From positions 47,851,774 through 47,915,773 of the forward strand of contig JAPTYO010000001.1 in the NCBI GenBank assembly GCA_036873135.1: DNA of 64,000 bases, written 5' to 3'. The position numbers and the translations under genes were made by a program. The notes beneath the pieces were generated by a model. The model did no database searches. It saw only the letters and a list, made by a program, of their open reading frames with translations, and had not been told where the DNA came from. Positions 33,851 through 48,000 of the stretch are shown here, piece by piece; position 1 is the stretch's first letter; every line of letters starts with the position of its first letter. This DNA comes from Clarkia xantiana subsp. parviflora (lineage: Eukaryota > Streptophyta > Magnoliopsida > Myrtales > Onagraceae).

Positions 33851-36800
33851 ATGGATTTTATCATCGAGAACCTCCGGAACCAACCGGTCTCTACCACCCT
33901 CCTCTTCATCGTACCTCTCCTTCTACTCCTGGGCCTAGCCGCCCGTACCCGCCGGAAACCGCCGTACCCGCCAGGCCCGAAGGGTCTGCCGCTGGTCGGA
34001 AACATGACGATGATGGACCAACTAACGCATCGCGGCCTCGCTCGACTGGCCAAGAAGTACGGCGGAATTTTCCACCTACGCATGGGGTTCCTCCACATGG
34101 TGGCGGTTTCTTCGCCGGAGATCGCCCAACAGGTGCTTCAAGTGCACGACGCCGTTTTCTCTAACCGGCCGGCCACCATCGCCATAAGCTACCTAACGTA
34201 CGACCGTGCTGACATGGCGTTCGCGCACTACGGGCCTTTCTGGCGGCAGATGAGGAAGCTGTGTGTGATGAAGCTGTTTAGTCGGAAAAGGGCGGAGTCG
34301 TGGGAGTCGGTGAGGGACGAGGTGGACTGCGCGGTGAGGACGGTGGCTGGCAGTGTGGGCTCCGCCGTGAACATCGGCGAGCTCGTCTTCGCGCTCACCC
34401 GCGATATCATTTACCGGGCGGCGTTTGGGTCTAAGTCCAAAGATGGCCAAGATGAGTTTATTGGTAAGTAAGATAATAACACCCACACCAAATAAACTAA
34501 GGAATTAATTAAATGAGAGGAACTGGCCTTAATATTTTAAAAACTATCCATCTTTACCCTAAACGTTGGGAAACAATCCAAATGGTACATTAATTATTTT
34601 TTTCAAACTTATTATTTATGTGATTTATGAAATCTTCTAGTTAGCGGCTTGTTCTAATTTGATCCCGTACAAAGCTTAATATCCTAGTTAGAGAGACTAT
34701 GTCTAGCACGAATCCAGGTCACTGTCATAATTTATCTAAGTTTTGATGAATCAATTAAAGCTAACAATTTCTTTCACGACACGATTATACGAAAAGAATA
34801 AAAAAAACGGTTTCATTTTAATGGCAAGGTAGCAAGAACATAATAACACAGAAGTATTTTAGTGTCATGTTCATTTTAGATTTCAAAACACACACGACAC
34901 AATATCACAACAATAAATATATTTATTTTAATTAGTTTGTATAGTCTAAATATTTATGTAATATATTTGTACAATTTTATAAATAATGATCATTTTTAAA
35001 ATAAGAAAAGTCATGATATCTGAATTTTATTATTGTTTTTGTGATGTCATATCGTGCTACCATCTTATTGTGCAAGTATGTTTAATGTAATACATATTTT
35101 TTTTCTTCCATGCTATTGTGTTTGTCTTGTTTGGCCCAAAATTATTCTTATCGTGTGACTTGACGCATTAAAGCGCACGATAGGACACATGAATTGTCAT
35201 TTCTAGGCTAGGTAAGCAGTGAAGCTCATTTCATACATAGTCTTATAATTCCAGGCTATTAGATCTGACACATATCTTAATCATGTAAGCTCTCTAATTA
35301 GATAAGTGGAGTCATACGTTACTCATTAATTACACTTTAAATAAATGAGATACCAAATAGTAAAAATGGAATCAAATTTCCCAGTAGTTAAGATATGACC
35401 GATTTTAAAGCTTGATTTTGCTCTTGCTTTCCTAGAAAAAGAAGTGATAGTATGACCCTTCATAAACACTACTTTACATCATAGATGTATCAACTTAGAT
35501 TTCAACATTCATCCCTATGGATGTCAAAACCAGCAATTGTGAAGATTTAAAATCAATGATAATGATAAAAGTTTTAGGTCCAAATTCATAAGGAATGACC
35601 AAAAAATTTAGAGCCCTAAGAAGCACAAGAAAACTTTACTTTATTATGCAATATAATTTTATTTTATTTAAAATAGTTTTTTATTTTTATTTACCGACCT
35701 AACCTTTTTCTTATACTATCACTTTTTGTAATAAATTAAGAATAATAAATATATTGTTTACCATACATTTTTTTAATATCATATATCGTAATTAAAGAGT
35801 CATAACTTCTTTGACAAAAAAAATCTTTTTTTTTTATTATATCATGATTTACAAATTATTTTTTTATGTAGAAAAAATATGCTTTTTTTCTAAAGACACA
35901 ATTTTTATTTTTTAATATAATTTGTTATCCTCAATAATAATACATATATTTATTTAATGCATATTAATTTATAAAACAATTTTTTTGCACTATACATAAA
36001 TTAATAACTATTGTAATATATAAATTATTAATGAATTAAAATTGCAATCTTGTGATTAAATATTTTTTTTTTCTAGATTTTTTTAAAATAATAATTACAA
36101 TAATTTTCTGTTATTTTTTATTTATTTATGAAGAGCTAGTATATATACCACATACAGGGTTAAAAAAAAGAGAGGTAGTGCAGAAGCAGTGACTACCCTT
36201 ATACTATAAAAAATATTAATTTGTATATACTTAGACAGTTAGACAATAAAAAAATAATTTGGCACTCCTTAATCACGTGTCTCTGGCCCAAAAGAAAATT
36301 AGTCAGAATCCAGAGAGATGTTTTAAGTGGAGAATCTTTTGAAAGTGTGAATATGCAAATATGCTCACTATAGAGTAACTTGGATCTAGCCTAATTTAAT
36401 TATGCACACCTTTTATGGAAACTAGTGTATATATAATATATCCACCAGATATCCATCCAACCACTAAAAATATGCTGCAATTTTTGTTTTTCCCTAAATC
36501 ATTTCCACAGTATATATATTATAAGAGTTAATAACTTAGAAGAGGTCTGAAGTTTACCATATGTTAACGGGAGATGTCTGAAGTTTACCATATGTTAACG
36601 GGAGATGTCTGAAGTTTAAAATGTTGATTTGAGAGGTCTGAAGTTTCAATTATGTTGATAACAACGGTCTCCGTCTCTTTTTACCGTTAATTGTGACGGA
36701 AGTTGGTCACATGCTTGGCATGTGACCAGAAATAAAATAAATTTCCAAAAACGCCATTCTATCAAGTGTGCCCCTCACATGCTTGAAGTGAAAAGACCAA

Positions 36801-39800
36801 AATGCCCTTAAGGCCACCATGGCTCCAGCCACCGCCACCTGGCTCCGGCGACCACCACCCGACTCCGGCAACCACGACTCCGGTGACTACCAATCCAGCT
36901 CCGACGACCACCACCGTACTCCGGCGACCACCACCACGGCTCCGATTGGGCCCAAGTCGGAGCCACCGGCCCCGATTGGGCCCAAATCGGGGCCACAAAG
37001 CTCCGATCGGAGCAAAAAAGCTCTGATCGGAGTTTTTTTGGCTGAGGTGGTGGCCGGAGCCGGGACGCCGGTGGTGGTCGCCGGAGTCGGGTGGTGGTGG
37101 CCGGAGCTTAGTGGTTTTAATTTGACTTTAGGGGTAAAATTGTCATTTCACATTTCCTTAAATAAAATATTAAATAAAACAAAATATTAAAGGGGCAAAA
37201 ATGTCATTTCACACAATTCTGTTAAATTTAACCTTAACAATGGACGTAAAACCTCAAATCAACAAAGTTGAAACTTCAGACCTCTCAAATCAACATTTGA
37301 AACTTCAGACCTCACCCGTTAATATGATGCAAACTTTAGACCTCTCTTAAATTATTAACCCTTATTATAAATAATAAGACTCCACCACTGCTCTCAATCT
37401 ATATGTACCAGTACCATGCCACTCAAGTTTGACTTTGGATTTAGTGGGTGGACTGTAGTATTAATTATTATTTAAAAAATACCAGTAAAATAATATTTAG
37501 GGAAAATAATTTATTTAGTGTCTCAAGTTTACTTCATGTTTCAGTTTGGTGTCTTGGGATTAAAGTGTTGATATGGATTGTCCATGTTTCATTTTTGTTA
37601 AAATTTGGTGTCTCCGCTCGTATTTTCCTCTTCTTTCAACCATTTTCATCCGACTCACCCACTTATAATCCATCACTTTTTACTTTTCACAAAATCGTCA
37701 AATTTCACCCAAAAGTTGAATATTAAAAAAAAAAAAAAAAAATATTTCCAGCAGAGCGATTTCGAGCGACAGCAAAATATGATTTACTTAGGCAAATGTG
37801 GCCAACTTCTTAGGTGATGATCCCGACAAAATGACGAGAATGGAGCATGCTTGGGAGCTCAGATATGACAATCAGTTTCGTCGGGATTAACTTCTCTAAA
37901 GTAATCACACTGAGACACCAATTTTCAACCAAATGAAACCTGGGAAACTCAATTTAAACGTCAGACACCAATCTGAAACATGAGGCAAACTTGAGACAGT
38001 AAATATGTTATTTTTCCTAAAATCTAATGAGCTTGAATTTGAGTATCTAGTTGTGTACAAACTACAAAGTGTATTTGCAAGGTACAGTAGGTGTTGATTA
38101 TACTTTCATGTCTAATTTTATTCTTATAAAATAAATGTTCAGTTTTAAAGTGTTAAGATCATAGTAAATACTTTTTCTTAACCAATGGGTCTCTGATTCG
38201 AGTTAGGACTCAGACCAAATCCCCCAAAGTAACGATCTGGTTTGAGTGGTGGGAATTTGGTGTGGGTCATAACTAGACCTAAACCAAAAACCACCTGGCT
38301 GGGTCGAATTTTAATTTGGATATTATTATTAGCGTTAAGAACTTAATCAAAATCTCACAGTGGTCCGTCCGGGTCTGAGATGCATCTCAGTGACCTAAAA
38401 TTTTAATTTTCATAGGGTTAAGAACTTAATTACAATCCCAGATATTTATAATATTAGTTTTAAGTGTCCTATGTTTAAATTGTTGAAGTGTAACTGAAGT
38501 AAACCCTTGTGAACAACAAACACACTACACAGGAATACTACAAGAGTTCTCGAAGCTTTTCGGAGCCTTCAACATTGCAGACTTCATACCGTACCTGGGA
38601 TGGATTGACCCGCAAGGCATTAAGTCGAGGCTCGTCAAGGCTCGACAGTCATTGGACGGCTTCATCGACTCCATCATCGATGACCACATTCAGAAGAAGA
38701 AACTAGCTAACAACGACGTCGGCGTGGAAGGCGGCGATACAGATATGGTGGATGACTTGCTTGCCTTTTACAGTGAGGAGTCTGCAGCAGCAGCAGCAAC
38801 CAAGAAGGCGAATGAGTCTGAGGATCTCCACAACTCTATCAACCTCACTAGAGACAACATCAAAGCCATCATCATGGTAACCTTAACCTACCTTTTTAAT
38901 TACTTTTACCTAAATCAATCTTTTAAAGGGTTAATAATCAAATTGCTACCTGAATTTTGAACAATTTATAAATTGTTATCTGAATTTTAATTTTTTAAAA
39001 TTGGTTATATGAACTTCAATTCTAAGCAAATTGCTAAATCTATTTCAATTCTCATCAGATTATTAAATAGAAAATAAACATGTTTCCGTCATGTGGAGTC
39101 TTTTTTATGTGTAGCCAAAATGCATTTAATATTGCAACAAAATATTTTGATACTCAATTGAACTTCCGTCCAACTCAACGGTGTCTTTCAATTGAGGATC
39201 CAATATACAAAATATTTTGTTGCAATTCTTTCAATTATATCAGTATTCATCTTGAAAACACATGAAAAGACCCCACGCGGTGGAAATATGTTCATCTTTT
39301 ATCCAATTTCACGGAAGTTGAAACAGATGTAGCATTTTGCTCTAAAATAGTATTTTTTTTTTTTTTTAAAAAAATCTAGTCCCTAAAATTAAAAGGGACG
39401 CCAACATGATTTTTTTCCTAAACAATCAGTTTTGTTTTGGTTTTTTTTTGCTAAAAGTAGGTGGTCTATATAATTAATTTCAACCACCTAATTTATGTGT
39501 CGGTCTGACGGATGGGTCGTGTGCATTATATGATACTACATTTCCCCAAATTATTACTGCAATTTATATTCACGTGTCATATTCATGCCAGCTTTTAAGT
39601 TTACTTTATACACTTATATATTTGGTAATTGAGTTTAAATATGGATAATTTATGTAAGTCGAATTATTTTCTATAAATGAATAATTTGCTTGTTGTACTA
39701 AAACGAACAATTAGTTTAATATGCAAAAGTACACATGCAATTTCTCTATGTGAAATCTAATTAGGTCTTTTATAAACCAAATATTCAGTTAACAGTCATA

Positions 39801-40978
39801 TCCTAAAAGTTTAAGCTAAGAAACGGTGCCTACTCTAAACATTCAAGTAGAAATTATCTGTATAAAGTTTAAGTAGGCATTGTTATTTAATCATTTAGAA
39901 AAGCAATGTTGAATATGGAAATTAGTTATCACGTGGCCTTCACGTCACCGAAAGTTTGACGAAGCTAGCGAATTATGGATTTTAGGGTTACAGCCTTACA
40001 GGGCTTTTTTTGGTCAGATGTGACTAAATTTGATTTTATATAGTATAATATTTGTTTAGACTTTTAGGTACTACATCTTCATTTTGTAGATTTTTGCTGT
40101 AATAGTTTTGCATTTTATAGATTTTCAGTTGACTGTTAAGTTTTAAGTACTCATGTGCGAGTCACGATACTTTTCATTAAGTTTCATTTTTGTTTAAATT
40201 AGTCTCTCAATTTATATCTTATCTTTTAATTTTCACAATTTAGTCTCTAAAAGTCTTAATCAGACTCCAAGTCAAAATCAACCAAGCCATGGTCCCACCC
40301 ATAGCTGAATACATGTTTTATATCCGTAATGACACGGTTTTAACATTATTTCAGGATGTAATGTTTGGCGGGACGGAGACGGTTGCGTCAGCTATCGAGT
40401 GGGCTATGTCGGAGCTAATGCGGAGCCCCGACGAGCTTAGAAAGGTCCAACAAGAGCTAGCCGATGTAGTGGGTCTCGACCGTCGAGTCGAGGAGTCCGA
40501 CTTCGAGAAGCTGACCTACTTACGTTGCGCCCTAAAGGAGACCCTCCGCCTCCACCCTCCTATCCCACTGCTCCTCCACGAGACATCAGAGGATTCACAG
40601 ATCGGAGGCTACTTTGTTCCGGCTAAGTCCCGAGTCATGATCAATGCGTGGGCCATAGGAAGGGACCCACAGCACTGGGACGACCCTGACACATTCAGGC
40701 CGTCTCGGTTCTTAGAACCGAACGTTCCTGATTTTAAGGGAAGCAACTTTGAGTTTATACCATTTGGGTCGGGCAGGCGGTCGTGCCCGGGTATGCAATT
40801 GGGACTATATGCGCTCGAGCTAGCAGTGGCTCATCTACTGCATTGCTTCACGTGGGATTTGCCTGATGGGTTGAAACCGAGTGAGATGGACATGGGAGAC
40901 GTGTTTGGGCTAACCGCGCCTAGGGCGACCCGGCTCGTCGCTATACCAACCCCGAGGCTAGTTGGTACCTTATATTGA
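33851..40978 (+). CDS. CYP84A: Ferulate 5-hydroxylase (cytochrome P450 CYP84A)
   Basis: Exons are 33851-34463, 38533-38876 and 40355-40978. All have GT-AG splice sites and join in frame to 526 residues, close to the ~520 usual for F5H. The protein has an N-terminal membrane anchor (residues ~14-31) and the hinge PPYPPGPKG (37-45). It also has DRADMAFAHYGPFWRQMRK, the I-helix motif GGTET (324-328), the ExxR motif (E381, R384) and the heme motif FGSGRRSCPG with ligand Cys463. This ER enzyme 5-hydroxylates coniferaldehyde and coniferyl alcohol and so directs lignin toward syringyl units. Block-for-block agreement with Arabidopsis FAH1 from memory supports the family. No stop, frameshift or missing key residue is seen. 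Introns of 4.1 and 1.5 kb hold transposon-derived repeats. A possible poly(A) signal AATAAA is at 41193. Confidence 0.95.
36525..37361. mobile_element. MULE-like element (837 bp) in CYP84A intron 1
   Basis: The ends GAGTTAATAACTTAGAAGAGG and the reverse complement of CTCTCTTAAATTATTAACCC pair as terminal repeats of about 100 bp containing repeated GGTCTGAAGTTT. The nine bases outside (ATATTATAA left, TTATTATAA right) match at eight positions, which fits a Mutator-type duplication. The interior (36800-37110) is GC-rich, with repeated CTCCGGCGACCACC and TTGGGCCCAAGTCGGAGCC units unlike its surroundings. This is possibly captured sequence. Confidence 0.7.
37499..38018. mobile_element. MITE-like foldback element (520 bp) in CYP84A intron 1
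   Basis: The left AGGGAAAATAATTTATTTAG with GTGTCTCAAGTTT pairs with the right AACTTGAGACAGTAAATA and GTTATTTTTCCT. The terminal repeats are about 60 bp, and CATGTTTCAG / CTGAAACATG also pair. No clear target duplication was found. Confidence 0.65.
39024..39345. repeat. Foldback repeat in CYP84A intron 2
   Basis: AGCAAATTGCTAAATCTATT pairs imperfectly with the segment ending GTAGCATTTTGCTCT, and TTGCAACAAAATATTTTG (39132) pairs exactly with CAAAATATTTTGTTGCAA (39209). This is a MITE-like hairpin with undefined outer ends; it may start as far left as 38930. Confidence 0.6.
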
Positions 40979-40999
40979 GGAGGATGAATCAAGGGAAGG

Positions 41000-42017
41000 G
41001 GCAAATGAAGAAGGGGGCAATCTTGCATGATTTTTTTTTTTTTTTTGGATTCTCAACTTTGTTTTTAATTTGCTGTTTTTATGAAATTGGGGGACCAATG
41101 ATATATTATTATCAACATCGTTGTCTTTAAGGATCTTTGATTTTTTTGTTGATCACATTTGGGTTTCTTGTCCCTTTTTTTTCTCTACCCTAAATAAAAG
41201 GGGAACCATAATGAAGTAAAGTTATAATATTATTCCAATAATAATAAAAGAAAAATGTGTATTATTTGCTTACTCTTATGCAATATGTAATGTGGCCCTT
41301 TTCTTTATATATATATAATAACATGCCTTGTACGTGTGAATGTATTGACATTGATGTGGAAGTTGAGACGATCTTAAGCATTCCAAATTATTATCTATCC
41401 GAAAATTTTAAGGAGTTGGTTGTCAACCATTGATAGCTAGCCATGTGGTGTTGTCAGGGGGGGTTAGGCTAGGACAAATTGAAACACGCAAGTGTACATG
41501 AAATAGACAGATTACCCCATATATTATTATTTTTATATCAAACAGACAAGTAGTGTCTAGTCTCCCTGAGCTATACATCACATGACAAGATACACCACCA
41601 TTTACAAAAAACAGTCATTTTTAGCAGTGAGAAACGTAAAGAGGGCGAATTTAATGAAAGAGATATACACCATGGTTAATTAAAAGGAAATGTTCTTCAC
41701 AACATCGGTGTCCAACACATTATGATTTATGAGTTGACTTTTTTTTTTTTTTTGGGACAACGACCAATATTTGATGCTCCAACAGCACTTACCCTGCATG
41801 TTTGTGATCATGAAAAGATATTCAGTGGTTGTGTCGTTGTGAAGCTGCTTATGTGTAAATGTAAGAGCATGGAAAAACATCCATTGATGTGATATGAAGC
41901 CAATTTTTAGTAAAAATAAAAACAAAAGGGATGTAATGTGATTCGTATTACTCATGTCTGGGTGGAACGACGAAACAAAGTACTATAATTACCTTGTATA
42001 TATGTAAAGCATGTTTC
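41000..42017. other. Intergenic space between two convergent genes
   Basis: CYP84A ends at 40978 and the minus-strand DUF726 gene ends at 42018. Both 3' untranslated regions must fall here. No other feature is seen. Confidence 0.6.
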
Positions 42018-45000
42018 TTATGTTTCAATGGGAGCGATCGTGAATGTTGGGTAATATGTATCCAACTCGAGTCGCTCCAGAATATCCCGAGTTGCCCATA
42101 AGTAAGAGCTGTGGCCTTCTATGAGATTCGTGACATTGATCTGCATATGAATTAAAACAATATTTAAGATAACAATGATACAGTGAGAGACTATGGCAGG
42201 TGAGGTTGAAAGTCATGTAAAAGAGAGGAAATGGCTTACATTTTCAATTCCGGGGACATCAACCTGTTGAATTCCGGCTAATCCTTGAGTGAACATACTA
42301 CAAAGAGCAAAGATGAAATTTAGTGACTTCCGAGATGCTCAATAAAAGACAACAAGTTCTTCATTTGCTTTACAATCCTAATAGGAGGTTGGTTGTATAC
42401 CGAGAAAGAGATGACACAAAAGTGCCACTCTGTAGTCTAAGTTTCCTATGATGGTTTATTTATTATGATGATTGTCCGGAATCACGAAAGATGAAGTAAG
42501 AGGGCAGGAAAGTCCAGAAAATGCATCAGCTGTTCATTATCCTAAAAATTCTATATTCAAAATTTCTACAAAGTTTGGCATTTAATTTGTGGAGGTCAAG
42601 TAAATCATAACAATGCAACTTGATACCTTGCACGAAATGCAAGTCCCAGCGTCCAATCATTTGTAGAAAACGCATTGATAAATCGTCCAGACACCATCTG
42701 CAAAATATGGATGGCATGGAATAAAATGCATCATAATCGGATTAGAAAGGATGGTTTAGTTGTCAAAATATGAAACATCTTGCATCGTAATCAATCACCT
42801 TCCGAGCGGCTCTCCAATTCTCATCTTTAAGTGGGATGGGTGCTCCGAGAAGAACAACTCGTTCAACTAGTTCAGCTGTCCAAATAAAGAGAGCAAAATT
42901 TTCTTTTATTAGCGTAAATCGATAAGAGCATAGCTTTCACTTTAAGAATGGAGAGAAACAGACTGAGAGAATCAACATGTGGTAATATACCATCTTGTTC
43001 AGTTTCTGCTAGAACTTGCAGGCACTTGAATATAACTCGTGCGCCGAGTGAGAACCCTACCAAAGTCACAGGCCTGGCAGAATTTGAGAAATTAAAATAG
43101 ATGAACGCATAAATAAAGTAGAAACAACAAGAATAATGTTCATACACGTAGCTATACACTCATACCGGTTCCCATGTAGTCCTTTCCTCAATACTTCTGC
43201 TAGAAGTTTTCCTGCTTTGTCAGATCTGAAGAAGAGCAAGAAACCATGCACACACTGTGAACTCTATGATTTATACGACTGTCACTAGCATATTTGGCTT
43301 GTTTTGATATAATTGAGTGAACTTCACAATACTTTCTATTATTGAAAGATTTTGACGTTTTTTTTCTGTTTTTTTTTTTAATACCATGATCCCTCATGTA
43401 TTATCCCAAAAAGAAAGAAAAGCTTTACCTAGCCTAGGGTCTAGGGTTTACGGTCCAGGATGGTCCATAAGTTCTCAAAGAGCTAAATTGCAATAGTTAA
43501 TACTAAATTAAAAAATAAAAAAAAAAAAAAACACGCAAAGTAACCATTAAAGCATCAGTTAATTAAAAATTTAATGGAAAAGTTTACTCATGTTTGAGTT
43601 ATGCTTCCCCCACTTACACAAAAAGTTGGAAAATTAAAGTGGACTATTACCTGTCCAATGCAATACTCCACTTGCTGTCTATAAAATCAGTAGCTGCAAT
43701 CAGGGTTGCTGGCCAAGCTAGAGCCGTTATAAGAGTGCTTAAGACAGTGAACATTGCACCCTGCTTCATCAACCCCAGGGCAAGACCTGGTGTAAGCAGC
43801 ATAATATCACTTGAATTAGAGATATTAAAAACTTGAGACCTTTAATGAATTAATAGCAGCAATGACATTGCCCAAACCAATTACTTGAAGTAATCCAATC
43901 CTGTATTGCAGTGCTGACAGCAATCAGATTTTTGGACTCCCATTGAAGCGCATACCTAACATTTGACAGTATTTTAAAAGCAGACCAATCAGAAATCTCT
44001 AAATAAAGAAAAGCCGCAATATTTTTGTAATATCAGTTAGGACCATCCAATTCCAATATGCCATGACACAAGTTCACTAATAATGAATCTCCAGCATGCA
44101 GATAATTAACAATAAAAAAACATTTTCAGCGAAAGCATTTAAATTCATTATAAGACATCACAAATGATCAGAAAATAGTAATAACACGTTTTTCTCTAAC
44201 CTCAATAATCATACCAAACATGTACAAGTGGCTATAAATGGACAACTTTTAAGCACTGATCTAGAAGCAGAATGACTCGGTATGCAATTGAAAAGCTTCA
44301 GCTGATTGATGTGCAAACCCGTTCACTTATATGCCCATCTTTTTTACTTTTCCAATTTAGAAAAGAGGGATGATCAATACATAAGCAAAAAAATACAGTA
44401 AGCAAGAAAGGGAGTACATGATAAGCCAAAGAGCAGCCATCAGGTTTTATCTACTTCAAAATACACTTGCAATTATACATTATCAGGAAATCACATAGAA
44501 CCAGTACCTTTCCGAGTTGTCATCAAGTCCCTCCCATGGTCTAATGAAATCTTCTTCATCAAAGACAAACCCAGAGACTAGGATCTCTACAGCCAATCTC
44601 TGTCAGCAAATAAAACTTAAGGATGTAATCGGCAGAAACAGGATAATATAGCTGAGTTTAGAAAGACAAAATTTAAATGGACAATTTGCAATAACAGGAC
44701 GAAAATGAAAGGAATAATAAAAATTAATTGGTTAGTTTTCTAAATGTCAAATAACTTACGCCTTGGTTTTGATTTTCTCCGGTGGCTTTAAACTCAAATT
44801 CATCAACACTACCAGTTCTACGAGCCATTTTGGTTCCTGTAAGTCCAGCTCCAGCAGCTAGTTTGAACAGAAAAAAGAAGCAAACATAAATTCGATTAGA
44901 CTGTGGAACTGAGCCTATCTAGAGAAAGAAACTTCTACATTATTGCACAAGGAAGAAGACAAATAGGCTATTTGATTAGATGCTATTGCAGAAGAACACC

Positions 45001-48000
45001 ACATAAATCAATCTTTGCCTGCATTTTGAAAATTTAAGCATAGCTGAAGGGAAAACCTTAATGACAGTAGAAGTGCCTTAGCTTAAGTACATGAACAATC
45101 TTTCAGTGTATCAGAGAATATACAAACAAACAAATCTGGAATAACCTAACTTCACCAAGTTACATAAATCTACGAATAATTCCAAGAAAAACCAGTCATC
45201 AGAAACTCTAACTAATGTGAATTATTCAAATGAGGGAAATGAAATTTGTGAAGAAAAAACTGAACGCCCAAAGTAGAGAACTATCAATGAGGAACAGAAT
45301 TTCAACAGCCGAGAAGCAACCATGCAACACATTATATCACATCATACTCTTTAAGATCCTGCAAAGCGAATTGTACACTTACACGTAGTTTATACACTTA
45401 TGAATAAACTAATAAGGAGTACATATATATATATATACAAATATGATTCTCAATTAACAGAAAGCTAAATCAATATTCCCCAGAAGATTTTCAATACTGT
45501 ATTAGTGAATTGTAAAGAACTAACCTCCGAAAGAAGCTGCAACTGCAACAGAGCCAGCAACAGTTCCTGCAGCACTGGCAACTGCAGCAAATCCACCGGC
45601 TCCTATCACAGGAATTATAGTACCTAGAGTTGGAGCAAGCGCACTTAGACCTGCAGCAATCGCTGGCGCGGCTAATCCTGTTTGAGAAGGAAAATATGGG
45701 CAGTGAAGCACTTGAGACGGGAAATTACCAAAAGCATATTCATTTTAAACAAAAGGAAGGTCATATCATACCACCCGTGATAGCCATCAATGCTCCCCCA
45801 GTCACTGCGGCAGCACCTATGATACCACCACGCTTCCATTTTTTCCATGAGCTTTTTGGTGATTGGTTTTCCTCTTCCTTTGCTTCTTGCTCTTTTGCCA
45901 CAGCCATTGCGGAGAAGGCGACCATTGTCTCAATAGCTTCCTAAAGAAACACAGCCAAGAAGAATAAGATGATCTACTGATCCACTTGTTATGTCCAATA
46001 TTTGTGGCAATAATATAATATCTATATCTAGTCTTAATAATATATATTAGGAATATAGTCAATATACTCTTTAGGTTAAATAAATATCCTTATAATATAG
46101 TTTATACCTTTAGAATATTTATCTTCAAGATTCTTGTAATCCCTATATATAGTAACTATCAATGAAATAAACAACAAGCTTCCAACAATCAATCTTAGTA
46201 TGAGCACTAGGTTTTTGATAGAGTAATATAGTTTCTATTATGTTAGTCATCTTGTTAGTTACTCTACTTGGTTTTCTATATAAGGAGACCCTCTCAAATG
46301 TATTTCACTATCTTAGAGCTTCCAATACAATGTTTTCCATTCATAATGGTTTGCTCTCTACATTCTCTCCTCACTTCCTCTCATGGTATCAGAGCTCCAG
46401 GCTTTCCTAGGGCTAGATTCATGAATCTCTGCAGCGATTCCTCATAGATTTCATTAGATCTATATACTTCAGTGATTTACAGCTCTATTCTTCATTACCG
46501 AAGCTCAATTTCAGCATTATTCAGCTTCCGTTATGCAGTATTTCAACTGAATTTGGCCTGGTTTCTTGAGACTCAACTGCTGATTTGATCAAACTCTTGC
46601 AAATTCTTGCTGCTGTTTATCACTGCTACTCTTCTTCTGTTCTTACTGCATGACCTCCTGGAATTTGTGTTGAAGTTTAATTCGAAAGACAAAGTGACTT
46701 TGGTGCTCAAGTGAACTCAAATTTTCTGGATTAAGCAGTGACAAATGCAATGACATGGCTGCAACTTTTTAGAGGAATTTTTGTTAGCTTTTTGCCATGG
46801 AAAGCAACTGGAGTCATCACGGTTCAAGAGAGTTGGATTTCAAAACATTTGTGCAGCAACTCTGAGGTTGAGATTTGAATTTTTCTGGTTCAAAAGTCTC
46901 CTGCACCATGCTTGTTCTTGATCACGGCTCGTGCTTTGCCTGGCGCTGTCTACTCTTCTTCTTGACTGCGTCGTCTCTCTTCTCATGCACGGGCCGTGCT
47001 GTTCTTCCTCTCCTCTCAATTACAGCAGCAAGCCTAAAATCGATCAAATCTTAAGCAGTATTTTTTGGGCTATTTCAGAATGTGCTACCATTGATGCTTC
47101 AAGTGGATTTAGTCGGTTCAAGTTCATATCAGCAGACCAGCAAGGGCAAAAACTGCGGCTGCAAGTCATGATTTCAATCTCCTTTTGTTGTTTCTACACT
47201 ATGAGAAGCATCAACAAGCCTTCCAGAGTCCAGACTTTACAATTCAAGTTTTGCAGCCTGTCTTAAATTTCAAGTTGTAGCAGGTGCTCAAGTCAAATTA
47301 GCAGCAGGAAACAAACATGAGACAGAATTGCAAGACATGTTCAAGAAGGGAGAAAAGCATGGGGAATGATAGAGTAATATAGTTTCTATTATGTTAGTCA
47401 TCTTGTTAGTTACTCTACTTGGTTTTCTATATAAGGAGACCCTCTCAAATGTATTTCACTATCTTAGAGCTTCCAATACAATGTTTTCCATTCATATTGG
47501 TTTGCTCTCTACATTCTCTCCTCACTTCCTCTCAGTTTTCCTTAAGATCATTTCTACCGTATTCAATTTCAAACTCCCGTGTAGAAGTAGAAAGAGCAGG
47601 AGGAGGATGTGACAGATACAAAAGAGAGTCAAGGTTTCTGAAATAGTATAGACTTTAGTACATGAGGTGGAAAAATGGTTGTATAATATGTTAACGCATC
47701 AATCATGTATTATCATTTGCTGATATGATACAACCATATCACAACCTGTTCCAGTGAAACCTCCAGTTAGTATCTTATGCAGATGGAATGCCATGGATCA
47801 TGGATGTCGTGAATAGCAAAGGCTTCTTTATGTGGGCAGGGAAAGTTGCAGAACATGAATCCCAGGGAATAAGGACGGGCATAAAAAGTTAAAGCATACA
47901 TAACTCCAATAAACTACTTGCACTTGGGATCCGAAATAATTTAGAAACAGAAATTCCTTGGATAATGCAAATGGGGAAAAAAGAAGCAAAATTATTATTA

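Noticed and set aside
36802..37190. ORFs of 60-123 codons in the CYP84A intron
   Set aside because: They are Pro/Thr-rich or Gly/Trp-rich translations of simple GC repeats within a small MULE-like element.
46931..47266. 111-codon ORF inside the TRIM
   Set aside because: It has no Gag-like motif and an unremarkable composition. TRIMs normally lack coding capacity.
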